From Vibrio parahaemolyticus (lineage in GTDB: Bacteria > Pseudomonadota > Gammaproteobacteria > Enterobacterales > Vibrionaceae): a stretch of 64,000 nt of DNA. The translations under genes were made by a program, and so were the position numbers. Below, piece after piece: positions 8,829-18,861 of the stretch. Under the pieces are notes generated by a model. That model saw only the letters and a program-made list of their open reading frames with translations. It ran no database searches and had not been told where the DNA came from. The stretch covers positions 1,054,001-1,118,000 of the forward strand of contig NZ_UHIL01000001.1 in the NCBI RefSeq assembly GCF_900460535.1. Reading direction: 5' to 3'. Within the stretch, counting starts at the first letter, position 1, and each line of letters opens with the position of its first letter.

Positions 8829-9596
8829 TTAACTCGAAATGTATTTCCGGATCACTCGCATCACTTCAGCGGGTTTTTCTGCGTGTAACCAATGGCCAGT
8901 GTTGGCAATAATGTGTGCTTTAGCTTGTTTGAATTGTCGTTGTACTGACGGTTGGTGCTCTGGCATTAAGTAGTCCGAATCTCCGCCTTTAATGAAGAGT
9001 GTCGGGATCTCGGTAGGAGCAATATCTTGCCAGCCAATGATCTCAGCATAGTTACTTAATAAACTGTCGACGTTAAATCGCCAAGCCATATGGTCTTCGT
9101 TTTTAAACAGCGATTTTGAGAGAAATTGTCTAACGCCATCCATCTCAATGTGTTGAGCTAAGATTTCTAACGTTTGTTGACGGTTCTCAGGTTTTTCTTT
9201 GATAACGGCCAGCAAACCATCAAATACGTTGTCGTGACGATTGGTCTGGTAAGCTACTGGAGCCATGTCCAATACGACCAACTGTTTCACAAGATTTGGT
9301 GCTATATCAGCGAGTTTCATCGCGACTTTACCGCCCATTGAATGGCCGACGATTATCGATGGCTCAACGTTTAAGTGCTGAAGAAGCGTCGCGACATCTT
9401 GTGCCATGTCAGTGTAGTTATGAGTATCAGAGTGGAAAGAGAGACCGTGATTGCGTAGGTCGATACTGATCACTGAGTGATCTTCAACAAGATCACGAGC
9501 CAATAGGCCCAGATTACTTAAACTACCAAACAATCCGTGAATCAAAACAACTGTTTGGCCTTGGCCTTCCTGCTTATAGTTGAGTAATGCTGACAT
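8829..9596 (-). CDS. ybfF: Alpha/beta-hydrolase, YbfF esterase family
   Basis: 255 residues of an alpha/beta-hydrolase. The oxyanion region LIHGLFGS (about 17-24), nucleophile elbow GHSMGG (Ser about residue 84) and C-terminal catalytic His in NTGHWLHAEKP (about 236) are present; an acid residue follows FIKGGDSDYL (about 205). E. coli YbfF hydrolyses acyl-CoA and short esters in vitro; the natural substrate is unclear. It is divergent from seqA, the same arrangement as ybfF-seqA in E. coli. Confidence 0.9.
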   Translation of the reverse strand: MSALLNYKQEGQGQTVVLIHGLFGSLSNLGLLARDLVEDHSVISIDLRNHGLSFHSDTHNYTDMAQDVATLLQHLNVEPSIIVGHSMGGKVAMKLADIAPNLVKQLVVLDMAPVAYQTNRHDNVFDGLLAVIKEKPENRQQTLEILAQHIEMDGVRQFLSKSLFKNEDHMAWRFNVDSLLSNYAEIIGWQDIAPTEIPTLFIKGGDSDYLMPEHQPSVQRQFKQAKAHIIANTGHWLHAEKPAEVMRVIRKYISS

Positions 9597-9688
9597 TTTA
9601 TCTTATTCGTGATGGGTTTAACGTGGAGTATCCGAAAGGATCTCGTTATAATCCCCCAGAGTTTAAACATTGAGAATGTGAAAAGCGA

Positions 9689-10231
9689 ATGAAAACAATT
9701 GAGGTTGATGAGGATCTATACCGTTACATTGCTAGCCAAACTAAGCATATCGGTGAAAGCGCCTCGGATATTTTGCGACGCCTTTTAAACCTTGATGGTC
9801 AGTTGCAGGTAGCAGAATCGGCACCAGCAGTAGAGAAGCCACAAGGGATTGTAGTAAGTAAAGATGCGGGCAAAGCAGAATCTATTGATGTAGTGAAAGA
9901 GATGCGTTCGCTGCTAATTTCTGATGAGTTTGCCGGTCTAAAAAAAGCGATTGATCGCTTTATGTTAGTACTATCGACCTTACATAAGTTAAATCCAGAA
10001 GGCTTCGCACAAGCGACAAACGTAAAGGGACGCAAACGCGTTTACTTTGCAGACAATGAAGAAACCTTACTGGCCAATGGTAACACCACCAAGCCTAAAG
10101 CCATTCCAGGTACGCCGTTTTGGGTTATCACAAACAACAATACCAGTCGTAAGAGACAAATGGTTGAACAAGTGATGACGCACATGGAGTTCCAACCTGA
10201 CTTGATAGAAAAAGTAACAGGTTCAATCTAA
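9689..10231 (+). CDS. seqA: Negative regulator of replication initiation SeqA
   Basis: 180 residues. The N-terminal ~35 residues (MKTIEVDEDLYRYIASQ onward) form the ribbon-helix multimerisation domain; a linker rich in Ala/Glu follows; and the C-terminal ~115 residues bind hemimethylated GATC (NGNTTKPKAIPGTPFWVITNNNT contains the DNA-contact loop). SeqA sequesters newly replicated oriC and organises hemimethylated DNA behind the fork. A terminator separates it from pgm. Confidence 0.97.
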   Translation: MKTIEVDEDLYRYIASQTKHIGESASDILRRLLNLDGQLQVAESAPAVEKPQGIVVSKDAGKAESIDVVKEMRSLLISDEFAGLKKAIDRFMLVLSTLHKLNPEGFAQATNVKGRKRVYFADNEETLLANGNTTKPKAIPGTPFWVITNNNTSRKRQMVEQVMTHMEFQPDLIEKVTGSI

Positions 10232-10244
10232 GAAACCTGATAGA

Positions 10245-10290
10245 AGCCTCATAATGCGTCGCAGTTAGCGGATATTATGAGGCTTTTTTG
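10245..10290 (+). terminator. Rho-independent terminator of seqA
   Basis: AGCCTCATAAT / ATTATGAGGCT, 11-bp perfect stem with an 18-base loop, followed by TTTTTT. Confidence 0.8.
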
Positions 10291-10325
10291 TAATTTTATT
10301 ATTTTTAAAAGAAAGGATGTCAAAC

Positions 10326-11972
10326 ATGGCTATGCACCCTCGTGCTGGGCAAAAAGCGCAGCAGGAAGATCTCCATAATATTCCAGCGTTAGTTGCTAAC
10401 TACTTCTTACTTCAGCCTGATGCTAATAATGCGGAACATAAGGTTCAATTCGGTACTTCTGGTCACCGTGGCACAGCAGACAAGCAAACTTTTAATGAAA
10501 ACCACATTCTTGCTATCGCACAAGCAGTTGCAGAAGTACGTGCCAAGCAGGGGACTACAGGGCCGTTGTTTGTGGGCAAAGATACCCACGCGTTGTCAGA
10601 ACCTGCGTTTTCAAGCGTAATCGAAGTTTTGATTGCGAATGGTGTAAAAGTCATCGTACAGCAGGATAATGGCTACACACCAACACCTGGCATTTCTCAC
10701 GCTATCTTAACTTACAATCTAAAGCATGATGAGAAAGCGGATGGCATCGTTATCACACCGTCTCATAATCCACCACAAGATGGCGGTATTAAGTACAATC
10801 CAACACATGGTGGTCCAGCAGAAGCTGAATTGACTCAAGCGATTGAAGATCGTGCGAACGAGATCATTGCTGGTGGCCTAAAAGATGTGAAGCGTCTAGC
10901 GCTAGCAGAAGCGAAAGCATCTGAGCTATTCGTAGAGGTGGATTTGGTGAAGCCTTACATCGATGACTTAGTAAATGTTATCGATATGGAAGCGATCCAG
11001 AAATCGAAGTTGAAAATTGGTGTGGATCCACTTGGTGGCAGCGGCATTGATTACTGGCGTCAAATCGGCCAAGCATACAACTTAGATCTGACCTTGGTCA
11101 GCGAAGCGATTGACCCATCATTCCAGTTCATGTCGCTTGATAAGGACGGCGTGGTTCGTATGGACTGTTCTTCTCCATACGCAATGGCTGGTCTGCTAGC
11201 TCTGAAAGATGAATACGATCTTGCGTTTGGTAACGACCCAGACTATGACCGTCATGGTATCGTGACGCCGAAAGGTTTGATGAACCCGAACCATTTCTTA
11301 GCGGTTTGTATCGACTACCTATACCGTCATCGTGAGGCGTGGGGTAAAGATGTTGCTGTTGGTAAGACGCTGGTTTCAAGTGCACTTATTGACCGAGTAG
11401 TAGCCGATTTGGGTCGTGAACTGTGTGAAGTGCCTGTCGGCTTCAAGTGGTTTGTCGATGGCCTTTACACTGGCAAGTTTGGTTTTGGTGGTGAAGAGAG
11501 CGCAGGTGCCTCTTTCTTACGTAAAGATGGAACACCATGGTCAACAGACAAAGACGGCATCTTACTATGTTTGTTAGCGGCAGAGATTACTGCGGTAACG
11601 GGTAAAAACCCACAAGAGTACTACGAAGAGCTTGCCGCTAAACATGGTGAGTCTAAGTACAATCGTATTCAAGCGGTAGCGAATGGCCCTCAAAAAGATG
11701 TGTTGAAGAAACTGTCGCCAGAAATGGTTGCAGCAGAAACACTGGCAGGTGATCCGATTACGGCGCGTCTAACACACGCTCCTGGTAACGGTGCGGCGAT
11801 TGGCGGATTAAAAGTGACGACTGAAAATGGTTGGTTTGCTGCTCGTCCATCGGGTACGGAAGACATCTACAAAATCTATTGTGAGAGCTTCAAGGGTGAA
11901 GAGCACCTAAAACAAATTGAAACTGAAGCACAAGAAATTGTGAATCAAGTATTTGCAGCTGCAGGTTTGTAA
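10326..11972 (+). CDS. pgm: Phosphoglucomutase (alpha-D-glucose-specific)
   Basis: 548 residues from [13 protein letters not shown], which aligns with the E. coli start MAIHNRAGQ; an ATG 9 bases earlier overlaps the GAAAGG ribosome site and is less likely. The active-site serine is in [11 protein letters not shown] (about residue 146), the metal loop is DPDYDRHG (about 305) and the phosphate-binding RPSGTE is near 505. It interconverts glucose-1-P and glucose-6-P for glycogen and cell-envelope sugar synthesis. It follows seqA as in E. coli but has its own terminators on both sides. Confidence 0.96.
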   Translation: MAMHPRAGQKAQQEDLHNIPALVANYFLLQPDANNAEHKVQFGTSGHRGTADKQTFNENHILAIAQAVAEVRAKQGTTGPLFVGKDTHALSEPAFSSVIEVLIANGVKVIVQQDNGYTPTPGISHAILTYNLKHDEKADGIVITPSHNPPQDGGIKYNPTHGGPAEAELTQAIEDRANEIIAGGLKDVKRLALAEAKASELFVEVDLVKPYIDDLVNVIDMEAIQKSKLKIGVDPLGGSGIDYWRQIGQAYNLDLTLVSEAIDPSFQFMSLDKDGVVRMDCSSPYAMAGLLALKDEYDLAFGNDPDYDRHGIVTPKGLMNPNHFLAVCIDYLYRHREAWGKDVAVGKTLVSSALIDRVVADLGRELCEVPVGFKWFVDGLYTGKFGFGGEESAGASFLRKDGTPWSTDKDGILLCLLAAEITAVTGKNPQEYYEELAAKHGESKYNRIQAVANGPQKDVLKKLSPEMVAAETLAGDPITARLTHAPGNGAAIGGLKVTTENGWFAARPSGTEDIYKIYCESFKGEEHLKQIETEAQEIVNQVFAAAGL

Positions 11973-11988
11973 TTAAACCTACTCTGAC

Positions 11989-12017
11989 AAAAAGGCGACC
12001 AGATGGTCGCCTTTTTT
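11989..12017. terminator. Bidirectional terminator between pgm and the DUF1853 gene
   Basis: AAAAAGGCGACC-AGAT-GGTCGCCTTTTTT perfect hairpin with T runs on both strands. Confidence 0.9.
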
Positions 12018-12036
12018 ACAACTCGTCGTTAACTCT

Positions 12037-12807
12037 CTATTTAAGAGCCTTTGGATTTTGTGGCCAATTATCTGGCACGATAAACCAGAACTCGCCATCT
12101 GCTGTTTGTGCATGCTCAAATCGCTCCATTGGTTTTTCAATCGGCTGAGAAAAATCATCCGTACCAATAGCCCAGTTGGGTTTGCTTAAGTGGTAAAGCG
12201 GTTTATTGATCAAACTCCATTGGCTTTGATAACACCAATATCCACTGATTTGGCTTGGATTGAGAGCAAAGCCTAAGCACTCTTTCGGTGGTACTTCATT
12301 AGAAAATGGATTGATGTAAAGTCGCCCTTGCATCAACAAGCGTTCCTTTGGAGACTGATCCAGAGGAAGCATTTGTCTAAATTCAGGCCTTTCGCTCATT
12401 TTCAATTGGTGGGAGAGCATTCTATCCAGTTTTGTATGCAATTGATCGTGCGCGTTAGGGCCATACCAAACACCTTCATGTAAAAGATAAAACTTAATCG
12501 CTACTTCCCAATGTTCTAGTTGGTCCAATGTTCTATTTTTGAGTATGAGATCTATCGCTCCAATGGTTTTTCCGTCGCTATCGTTGAGTTGAATTTCTTC
12601 TGCAATAATTTCATATTGTTCTGAATTAGCAAGTGCAGCGGTACATAAATGCTGATACAAAAAACCCAGTCTCGGGTTCCCTTGGTACTCTTCAGATTCA
12701 TCCAGAGGTTTAATCGATAAGTCTTCCAATGTAGCAAAAGGGGGGAGCAACTGAAAAAGAGGAGGAGAAGAGGTGATCCATTGATAAAGACGTTGCAGTT
12801 GATTCAT
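12037..12807 (-). CDS. DUF1853 family protein, function unknown
   Basis: 256 residues, soluble, no signal peptide. The features matching DUF1853 are the N-terminal hydrophobic SPPLFQLLPPF, the central block GAIDLILKNRTLDQLEHWEVAIKFYLL (its conserved core, about residues 92-118) and the aromatic-rich C-terminal half (GYWCYQSQWSL). The D...E...K spacing in the core is faintly reminiscent of restriction-like nuclease folds, but the canonical (D/E)xK is not present, so no activity is proposed. It is transcribed alone, convergent with pgm. Confidence 0.75.
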   Translation of the reverse strand: MNQLQRLYQWITSSPPLFQLLPPFATLEDLSIKPLDESEEYQGNPRLGFLYQHLCTAALANSEQYEIIAEEIQLNDSDGKTIGAIDLILKNRTLDQLEHWEVAIKFYLLHEGVWYGPNAHDQLHTKLDRMLSHQLKMSERPEFRQMLPLDQSPKERLLMQGRLYINPFSNEVPPKECLGFALNPSQISGYWCYQSQWSLINKPLYHLSKPNWAIGTDDFSQPIEKPMERFEHAQTADGEFWFIVPDNWPQNPKALK

Positions 12808-12944
12808 CCTGATTCCTTAGTGATGTTGATAAAGCAGCGAGCCTCGTTATTGTAACTAAATTTGGTTAGTAGAATAGGGTAGCTAGCATCAGTGTCATAG
12901 TTCGATATACACTTTGAGGTACTCGCTCGAAATTGGAAGTGATA

Positions 12945-13703
12945 ATGAATAATTTACAGTTAGAAAAGATTCTCAACAGCAAACTCTCGCCCGAGTTAAT
13001 TAAAGATTACGCGCCAAATGGCTTACAGGTTGAAGGTTGTCCACAGATCAAGCGCGTAGTTACTGGAGTAACTGCTTCTCAAGCATTAATTGATAAAGCG
13101 ATTGAACTCAGAGCCGATGCGTTATTGGTCCACCATGGTTATTTTTGGAAAGGGGAGCCAGAACCCATTCGCGGTATGAAAGGTAAGCGCATTCGTAGCC
13201 TAATTAAAAGTGACATTAATCTGTATGGCTACCATCTACCGCTCGACATTCATCCTGAACTTGGTAACAACGCAGAGCTTGCTCGTCTTCTTGATATTGA
13301 AATCGACGGTGGGTTAGAAGGTCATCCGCAGTCTGTCGCCCTATTTGGACGCTTGAAAAAACCGATGACTGGTTCTCAATTTGCGAGCAAGATCAACCAA
13401 GTCCTTAATCGAGAGCCTCTACATATCGCTCCAGATAATGCGGAGAAAATGATCGAAACCGTTGGTTGGTGTACTGGCGGCGGACAAGATTTCATTGAAC
13501 TTGCGGTTCAGCATGGATTAGATGCATTCATTTCTGGCGAAATTTCGGAGCGAACAACTTACACCGCTCGTGAGATGGACATCCACTATTTTGCTGCGGG
13601 TCACCATGCAACAGAGCGTTATGGCATCAAAGCACTTGGTAAGTGGTTAGCCGATGAATACGGTTTAGATGTCGAGTTTGTGGATATTGATAATCCAGTG
13701 TAG
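12945..13703 (+). CDS. ybgI: Nif3-like dinuclear metal centre protein (YbgI)
   Basis: 252 residues from the ATG at 12945, preceded by GGAAGTGA; a TTG four codons upstream is also open. The NIF3 signature NGLQVEG (about 24-30), the metal-binding LLVHHGYFW (about 61-69), HLPLDIH (about 97) and GEISERTTY plus AAGHHATERYG near the C-terminus supply the His/Asp/Glu ligands of the dinuclear site. The proteins form hexameric rings. E. coli YbgI has been linked to GTP cyclohydrolase-like or metal-insertion roles, but its function is unsettled. It lies next to the gltA/sdh region as in many enterobacteria. Confidence 0.92.
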   Translation: MNNLQLEKILNSKLSPELIKDYAPNGLQVEGCPQIKRVVTGVTASQALIDKAIELRADALLVHHGYFWKGEPEPIRGMKGKRIRSLIKSDINLYGYHLPLDIHPELGNNAELARLLDIEIDGGLEGHPQSVALFGRLKKPMTGSQFASKINQVLNREPLHIAPDNAEKMIETVGWCTGGGQDFIELAVQHGLDAFISGEISERTTYTAREMDIHYFAAGHHATERYGIKALGKWLADEYGLDVEFVDIDNPV

Positions 13704-13726
13704 CGTGTATTTTTATCGTTAAAACT

Positions 13727-13761
13727 AAAAAGGGTTGAGACTTACATCTCAACCCTTTTGT
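13727..13761. terminator. Bidirectional terminator between ybgI and gltA
   Basis: AAAAGGGTTGAGA / TCTCAACCCTTTT, 13-bp perfect stem with a 6-base loop and T runs on both strands. Confidence 0.9.
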
Positions 13762-13784
13762 TTATCTGATAACTCTAGTAACGA

Positions 13785-15074
13785 TTATTCGCGCTCATGA
13801 AGCGGCGAAAATTCACGTTGCGTTTCGCCTTTGTAAAGCTGACGTGGACGACCGATACGGTTTAGTGGGTCGCTGTGCATCTCGTTCCAGTGGGCAATCC
13901 AACCAATAGTACGAGAAATCGCGAAGATAACCGTAAACATTGATACAGGAATACCGATCGCTTTCAGAATGATACCTGAATAGAAATCTACGTTCGGGTA
14001 CAGTTTCTTAGAAACAAAGTATTCGTCAGAAAGAGCGATACGCTCAAGTTCCATTGCTACGTCCAGCAGAGGATCTTTAATGTTCAGCTCTTTTAGAACT
14101 TCGTGACATGTTTCGCGCATTACGGTCGCACGAGGATCGTAGTTCTTGTAAACACGGTGACCGAAGCCCATCAAACGGAATGGGTCATCTTTGTCTTTCG
14201 CACGTTCCACGTATTCTGGAATGTTATCCACGCTGCCGATTTCTTCTAGCATCTTCAGACATGCTTCGTTTGCGCCACCGTGAGCTGGGCCCCAAAGTGA
14301 TGCGATACCAGCGGCAATACATGCGAATGGGTTTGCACCAGAAGAACCTGCTAAACGGACTGTTGATGTCGACGCGTTTTGCTCGTGATCTGCGTGAAGT
14401 GTGAAGATTTTATCCATCGCACGAGCAACAACAGGGTTCACTTCATACTCTTCACATGGGTTAGCAAACATCATGTGTAGGAAGTTTTCCGCGTAGCTCA
14501 AATCGTTGCGTGGGTAGATAAATGGCTGACCAACAGAGTATTTGAAACACATTGCAGCCAGAGTTGGCATTTTAGATAGCAGACGATAGGCCGCAATTTC
14601 ACGGTGCTCGTCGTTATTGATATCAAGTGAATCGTGGTAGAAGGCTGCAAGAGCACCAACCACACCACACATTACTGCCATTGGGTGAGCATCACGACGG
14701 AAGCCATGGAAGAAGCTTGCGATTTGCTCGTGTACCATTGTGTGACGAGTAACTGTCGTTTTGAATTGCTCGTATTGTTCTCGGGTAGGGGCTTCACCGT
14801 AAAGAAGGATGTAACATACTTCTAGGTAATCTGCGTTATTGGCTAATTGATCAATCGGGTAACCGCGGTGCAAAAGAATACCTTTGCCGCCATCGATGTA
14901 AGTGATTGATGATTCACAAGATGCAGTGGCAAGAAAACCTGGGTCAAAAGTAAAGTAACCATTGGCTCCCAGTTTACGAACGTCAATTACAGGTGTACCT
15001 AGCGTACCGTCCATAATTGGCAGTTCGATTGGCGCTTGACCTTCAACATGAAGGGTCGCTTTCTTATCCGCCAT
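13785..15074 (-). CDS. gltA: Citrate synthase (hexameric type II)
   Basis: 429 residues. The catalytic residues of the family are visible: His in [10 protein letters not shown] (about 265), His in [15 protein letters not shown] (about 306) and Asp in PNVDFYSGI (about 363). The N-terminal ~60-residue beta domain is typical of the NADH-inhibited gram-negative type. It condenses oxaloacetate and acetyl-CoA to start the TCA cycle. It is divergent from sdhCDAB across 395 bases that contain ArcA-like boxes, the same organisation as E. coli. Confidence 0.97.
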   Translation of the reverse strand: MADKKATLHVEGQAPIELPIMDGTLGTPVIDVRKLGANGYFTFDPGFLATASCESSITYIDGGKGILLHRGYPIDQLANNADYLEVCYILLYGEAPTREQYEQFKTTVTRHTMVHEQIASFFHGFRRDAHPMAVMCGVVGALAAFYHDSLDINNDEHREIAAYRLLSKMPTLAAMCFKYSVGQPFIYPRNDLSYAENFLHMMFANPCEEYEVNPVVARAMDKIFTLHADHEQNASTSTVRLAGSSGANPFACIAAGIASLWGPAHGGANEACLKMLEEIGSVDNIPEYVERAKDKDDPFRLMGFGHRVYKNYDPRATVMRETCHEVLKELNIKDPLLDVAMELERIALSDEYFVSKKLYPNVDFYSGIILKAIGIPVSMFTVIFAISRTIGWIAHWNEMHSDPLNRIGRPRQLYKGETQREFSPLHERE

Positions 15075-15350
15075 AACAATCTCCTTTGTTTATTATTTAA
15101 TCCGTCCAGGATGTTTATGTGCCATTTTTGTACTGTTGTTAAAGCTTAAAGTCAATTTTTCTCCATCTTTGTGTGCACTTGTTATGATTTTTCTCATGAA
15201 AATCGTTAAAAATCTGTTCTATGTAGCATAATTTGTTACACCAATTGTATTAGAATGTTGCTCGCCGTATATTGGCAAAGAAAATTTTAGTTAAATCCTT
15301 ATAAATTCGGGGCTAGAAACAAAAGTGAGGTTTGTTTGTGGACTCCGGTT

Positions 15351-15366
15351 GTTAACAAAGTGTTTA
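15351..15366 (+). promoter_or_regulatory. ArcA-like box 1 (predicted)
   Basis: GTTAACAAAGTGTTTA has two GTTAA-type elements 11 bases apart, the spacing of ArcA-P direct repeats. It is 104 bases before sdhC. Confidence 0.5.
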
Positions 15367-15396
15367 CAATTATCTCTGAGCTTATTGTGATAATTT

Positions 15397-15413
15397 GTTA
15401 ATCAAATGTTAAC
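15397..15413 (+). promoter_or_regulatory. ArcA-like box 2 (predicted)
   Basis: GTTAATCAAATGTTAAC carries two exact GTTAA elements 11 bases apart, a strong match to the ArcA repeat pattern, 57 bases before the sdhC start. This would give anaerobic repression of the sdh-suc operon. Confidence 0.65.
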
Positions 15414-15469
15414 TTTTGTACGTTTGGAAGCTGAAATTGGTTATAACAATAAATGCTCAATGGAGCTGA

Positions 15470-15862
15470 GTGAGCAAGCCCGTGAAAGAAAGAAAGTCAA
15501 GACCTGTTAATTTAGATTTACAGACCATTCGCTTTCCTATCACAGCAATCGCATCGATCCTGCACCGTGTGTCTGGGGTAATTACGTTTGTTGCGGTGGG
15601 TATATTACTTTGGTTACTGTCCATTTCTCTGTCATCCCCTATGGGTTTTATGGAAGCCGCAGATATCGTTGATGGCTTCTTCGTAAAATTCATCCTGTGG
15701 GGTATCCTGACTGCACTTGCCTACCACATCGCTGGTGGTATTCGTCATTTGCTGATGGATCTAGGTCATTTTGAAGAACTAGATTCAGGCGCGATGAGCG
15801 CGAAAGTTGCCTTTGGTGCAACTGCAGTATTATCACTATTGGCGGGGATCTTGGTATGGTAA
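15470..15862 (+). CDS. sdhC: Succinate dehydrogenase cytochrome b556 subunit
   Basis: 130 residues from a GTG start behind TGGAG. Three transmembrane helices are visible (about 28-50, 66-88 and 108-128). The quinone-site region RFPITAIASILHRVSG (Ser and Arg) is near residue 25-38, and the haem ligand is a His in the AYHIAGGIRHLLMD segment (about 84-97). It anchors SdhAB in the inner membrane. Its last 7 bases overlap sdhD, implying translational coupling. Confidence 0.95.
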   Translation: MSKPVKERKSRPVNLDLQTIRFPITAIASILHRVSGVITFVAVGILLWLLSISLSSPMGFMEAADIVDGFFVKFILWGILTALAYHIAGGIRHLLMDLGHFEELDSGAMSAKVAFGATAVLSLLAGILVW

Positions 15863-16200
15863 AACACGTATCTTCATTTGGTCGTAATGGTGTACACGAT
15901 TTCCTACTGATTCGTGCAACAGCCATCATTATGACGCTATACACGATTTATCTGGTTAGCTTCTGTGCATTTTCAGATATCTCTTACGCATCATGGACCC
16001 AATTCTTTGGTGGTACTTTCACTAAAGTCTTCACCATGTTGGCGCTTGCATCTGTTCTGATTCATGCATGGATCGGTATGTGGCAAGTGTTCACCGACTA
16101 CATTAAGTGCGCGAAACTTCGTGGTGCACTTCAACTTGGTGTGATTGCCGTTTTATTCGGTTATGTCTTCTCTGGTCTATTTATTCTGTGGGGTGCGTAA
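15856..16200 (+). CDS. sdhD: Succinate dehydrogenase membrane anchor subunit
   Basis: 114 residues with three transmembrane helices (about 18-38, 54-76 and 91-112). The second haem b ligand is the His in SVLIHAWIGMWQVFTDYIK; the downstream Asp-Tyr pair corresponds to the quinone-site tyrosine of E. coli SdhD. The start overlaps sdhC and the stop abuts the sdhA start with no gap. Confidence 0.95.
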   Translation: MVKHVSSFGRNGVHDFLLIRATAIIMTLYTIYLVSFCAFSDISYASWTQFFGGTFTKVFTMLALASVLIHAWIGMWQVFTDYIKCAKLRGALQLGVIAVLFGYVFSGLFILWGA

Positions 16201-17967
16201 GTGTCTATTCCAGTTCGTGAGTTTGATGCCGTAGTAATCGGCGCTGGTGGTGCAGGTATGCGCGCTGCACTACAAATTTCGGAACAAGGCCTTTCTTGTG
16301 CTTTGTTGTCTAAAGTATTCCCAACCCGTTCTCATACTGTATCTGCTCAAGGCGGTATCACAGTTGCGCTTGGTAACTCGCATAAGGACGATTGGCAATG
16401 GCACATGTACGACACAGTAAAAGGTTCTGATTACATTGGTGACCAGAACGCGATTGAATACATGTGTAAAAATGGTCCTGAGTCAGTTATCGAGCTAGAA
16501 AAAATGGGTCTTCCATTCTCTCGTTTTGATAACGGTACCATCTACCAACGTCCATTCGGCGGTCAGTCAAAAGAGTTTGGTGGTGAGCAGGCGGCGCGCA
16601 CAGCAGCTGCAGCAGACCGTACAGGTCACGCTCTTCTTCATACGCTTTACCAACAAAACGTCAAACATAAGACAACCATCTTTTCTGAATGGTACGCTTT
16701 GGATCTTGTGAAAAACCAAGATGGCGCAATCATGGGTTGTACTGCGATCTGTATGGAAACGGGTGAAATCTGTTACTTCAAATCGAAAGCAACAATTCTA
16801 GCTACTGGTGGTGCAGGTCGTATTTACGCATCGACAACTAACGCGCACATCAACACGGGTGATGGCGTTGGTATGGCACTTCGTGCAGGCGTTCCAATGC
16901 AAGACATGGAAATGTGGCAGTTCCACCCAACGGGTATTGCTGGCGCGGGTGTTCTTGTGACAGAAGGCTGTCGTGGTGAAGGTGGTTACCTTCTAAACAA
17001 AGACGGCGAGCGCTTTATGGAACGTTACGCTCCAAACGCGAAAGACCTTGCTGGTCGTGACGTTGTTGCTCGCTCTATGATGATTGAAATCCGTGAAGGC
17101 CGCGGTTGTGATGGTCCTTGGGGTCCACATATCAAGTTGAAACTTGATCACCTTGGCAAAGAAGTACTTGAATCACGTCTGCCAGGTATCTGTGAACTGT
17201 CTCGTACATTCGCACACGTTGATCCAGTGAAAGAACCAATTCCAGTAATTCCAACTTGTCACTACATGATGGGTGGTGTTCCGACTCAAGTTTCTGGTCA
17301 AGCGATTAAGCAACTTGCGGATGGCAGCGAAGCGGAAGTTCAAGGTCTATACGCTTGTGGTGAAATTGCTTCTGTATCTGTACACGGTGCAAACCGTCTA
17401 GGTGGTAACTCACTGCTAGACTTGGTGGTATTTGGTCGTGCAACAGGCCTACACCTAGGTGAGACTCTTGCTGCTCAAGTTGAAGCTCGCCCTGCAACTG
17501 AATCAGACATCGAAGCTTCTCTAGCGCGCACTATGCGTTGGGAAAATAGCACTGGTGGCGAAGATCCGGTACAAATCCGTAAAGACCTACAACGCTGTAT
17601 GCAAAACAGCTTCTCGGTATTCCGCGAAGGTGATGCAATGGCGACGGGCCTAGAAGAGTTGAAGGTAATTCGTGAACGTCTGAAAGATGCTCACTTAGCC
17701 GACAAATCTTCTGAGTTCAACACGCAACGTATTGAGTGTCTAGAACTAGATAACCTGATGGAAACCGCGTTCTCAACAGCAGTTGCAGCAAACTACCGTA
17801 CAGAAAGCCGTGGTGCTCATGCTCGCTTCGACTTCCCTGAGCGTGATGATGAGAACTGGCTATGCCACTCTATCTACAACCCGGAAACCGAAGCGATGAC
17901 AAAGCGTGATGTAAACATGACGCCAGTACACCGTGACGCGTTCCCACCGAAAGTACGTACATACTAA
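16201..17967 (+). CDS. sdhA: Succinate dehydrogenase flavoprotein subunit
   Basis: 588 residues from a GTG start immediately after the sdhD stop. The Rossmann FAD motif [14 protein letters not shown] (about 11-24), the covalent-FAD His in [11 protein letters not shown] (about 41-51), the active-site MWQFHPTGI and RGEGG segments, and the substrate Arg/His in [10 protein letters not shown] (about 350) are all present. It oxidises succinate to fumarate and passes electrons to SdhB. Confidence 0.97.
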   Translation: MSIPVREFDAVVIGAGGAGMRAALQISEQGLSCALLSKVFPTRSHTVSAQGGITVALGNSHKDDWQWHMYDTVKGSDYIGDQNAIEYMCKNGPESVIELEKMGLPFSRFDNGTIYQRPFGGQSKEFGGEQAARTAAAADRTGHALLHTLYQQNVKHKTTIFSEWYALDLVKNQDGAIMGCTAICMETGEICYFKSKATILATGGAGRIYASTTNAHINTGDGVGMALRAGVPMQDMEMWQFHPTGIAGAGVLVTEGCRGEGGYLLNKDGERFMERYAPNAKDLAGRDVVARSMMIEIREGRGCDGPWGPHIKLKLDHLGKEVLESRLPGICELSRTFAHVDPVKEPIPVIPTCHYMMGGVPTQVSGQAIKQLADGSEAEVQGLYACGEIASVSVHGANRLGGNSLLDLVVFGRATGLHLGETLAAQVEARPATESDIEASLARTMRWENSTGGEDPVQIRKDLQRCMQNSFSVFREGDAMATGLEELKVIRERLKDAHLADKSSEFNTQRIECLELDNLMETAFSTAVAANYRTESRGAHARFDFPERDDENWLCHSIYNPETEAMTKRDVNMTPVHRDAFPPKVRTY

Positions 17968-17975
17968 GGGAGGAT

Positions 17976-18692
17976 ATGAATATGAAACTGAACTTCTCTT
18001 TGTACCGTTACAACCCGGACGTAGATACTAAGCCTTACATGAAAGAGTACACACTTGAGGTAGACGAAGGCTCAGACATGATGGTGCTTGATGCATTGAT
18101 TCTGCTAAAAGAGCAAGATCCAAGCATCGCATTCCGTCGTTCTTGTCGTGAAGGTGTGTGTGGTTCTGATGGTTTGAACATGAACGGCAAAAATGGTCTG
18201 GCATGTATCACTCCATTATCGGCTCTACAAGGTGACAAGATCGTCATTCGTCCTCTACCGGGTCTACCTGTAGTGCGCGATCTTATCGTTGACATGACGC
18301 AGTTCTATGATAACTATGCGAAAGTTAAGCCTTTCTTAATTGATGACGGTGCTCTACCGCCATCACGCGAGAACCTGCAATCTCCAGATGAGCGTGCGCA
18401 TTTAGATGGATTGTACGAATGTATCATGTGTGCATGTTGTACAACTTCTTGTCCGTCATTCTGGTGGAACCCAGATAAGTTTATTGGCCCTGCAGGCCTA
18501 CTTGCGGCTTACCGCTGGTTGATTGATAGCCGAGATACGGCAACAGATGAACGTTTGTCTGATCTTGATGATGCATTTAGCGTTTTTCGTTGCCATGGCA
18601 TCATGAATTGTGTAAGTGTTTGTCCTAAGGGACTAAATCCGACGAAAGCCATCGGTCACATTAAGTCGATGCTGGTGAATCGCTCGGTTTAA
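17976..18692 (+). CDS. sdhB: Succinate dehydrogenase iron-sulfur subunit
   Basis: 238 residues. The [2Fe-2S] ligands are in CREGVCGSDGLNMNGKNGLAC (about 57-77); the [4Fe-4S] ligands in CIMCACCTTSCP (about 149-160) and the [3Fe-4S] ligands in CHGIMNCVSVCPKGLNP (about 206-222). It relays electrons from SdhA FAD to the membrane quinone site. It starts 8 bases after sdhA with GGGAGG upstream. Two in-frame ATGs two codons apart are possible starts. Confidence 0.97.
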   Translation: MNMKLNFSLYRYNPDVDTKPYMKEYTLEVDEGSDMMVLDALILLKEQDPSIAFRRSCREGVCGSDGLNMNGKNGLACITPLSALQGDKIVIRPLPGLPVVRDLIVDMTQFYDNYAKVKPFLIDDGALPPSRENLQSPDERAHLDGLYECIMCACCTTSCPSFWWNPDKFIGPAGLLAAYRWLIDSRDTATDERLSDLDDAFSVFRCHGIMNCVSVCPKGLNPTKAIGHIKSMLVNRSV

Positions 18693-18711
18693 TTACTCGC
18701 AAGCCATAAAG

Positions 18712-18810
18712 TTGCAGTAAAGTGAGCACGCAACGTACTGACTTTGCTGCAGCCTCCAAGCACGAGTAAAAGGATACTAAAATTGCCGGCTATTTCGGTC
18801 GGCTTTTATT
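18712..18810 (+). repeat. Inverted repeats / weak terminator-like hairpin between sdhB and sucA
   Basis: A 12-bp stem (18712-18723 with 18741-18752, two U-G pairs, on the plus strand) is followed by a 6-bp GCCGGC/GTCGGC hairpin (18785-18803) and TTTTATT. The second could terminate part of the sdh transcripts; the first could be a processing or stability element. Confidence 0.5.
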
Positions 18811-18861
18811 AGCTCGGCGTAAGACCGAAGCAAACGTGAAAACTACTGGTTAAGGGAAAAT

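Larger units (their letters stand above)
15075..15469. promoter_or_regulatory. Divergent gltA / sdhC control region
   Basis: 395 bases, AT-rich, no gene. It carries two ArcA-like direct repeats close to sdhC (listed separately). GTTGTTAAAGCTTAAAG near 15137 is a possible further ArcA half-site on the gltA side. No clear CRP palindrome was seen. Confidence 0.6.

Noticed and set aside
12037..12807. Restriction-like nuclease motif in the DUF1853 protein
   Set aside because: Asp and Glu/Lys are present in roughly the right order, but the (D/E)xK spacing is not canonical.
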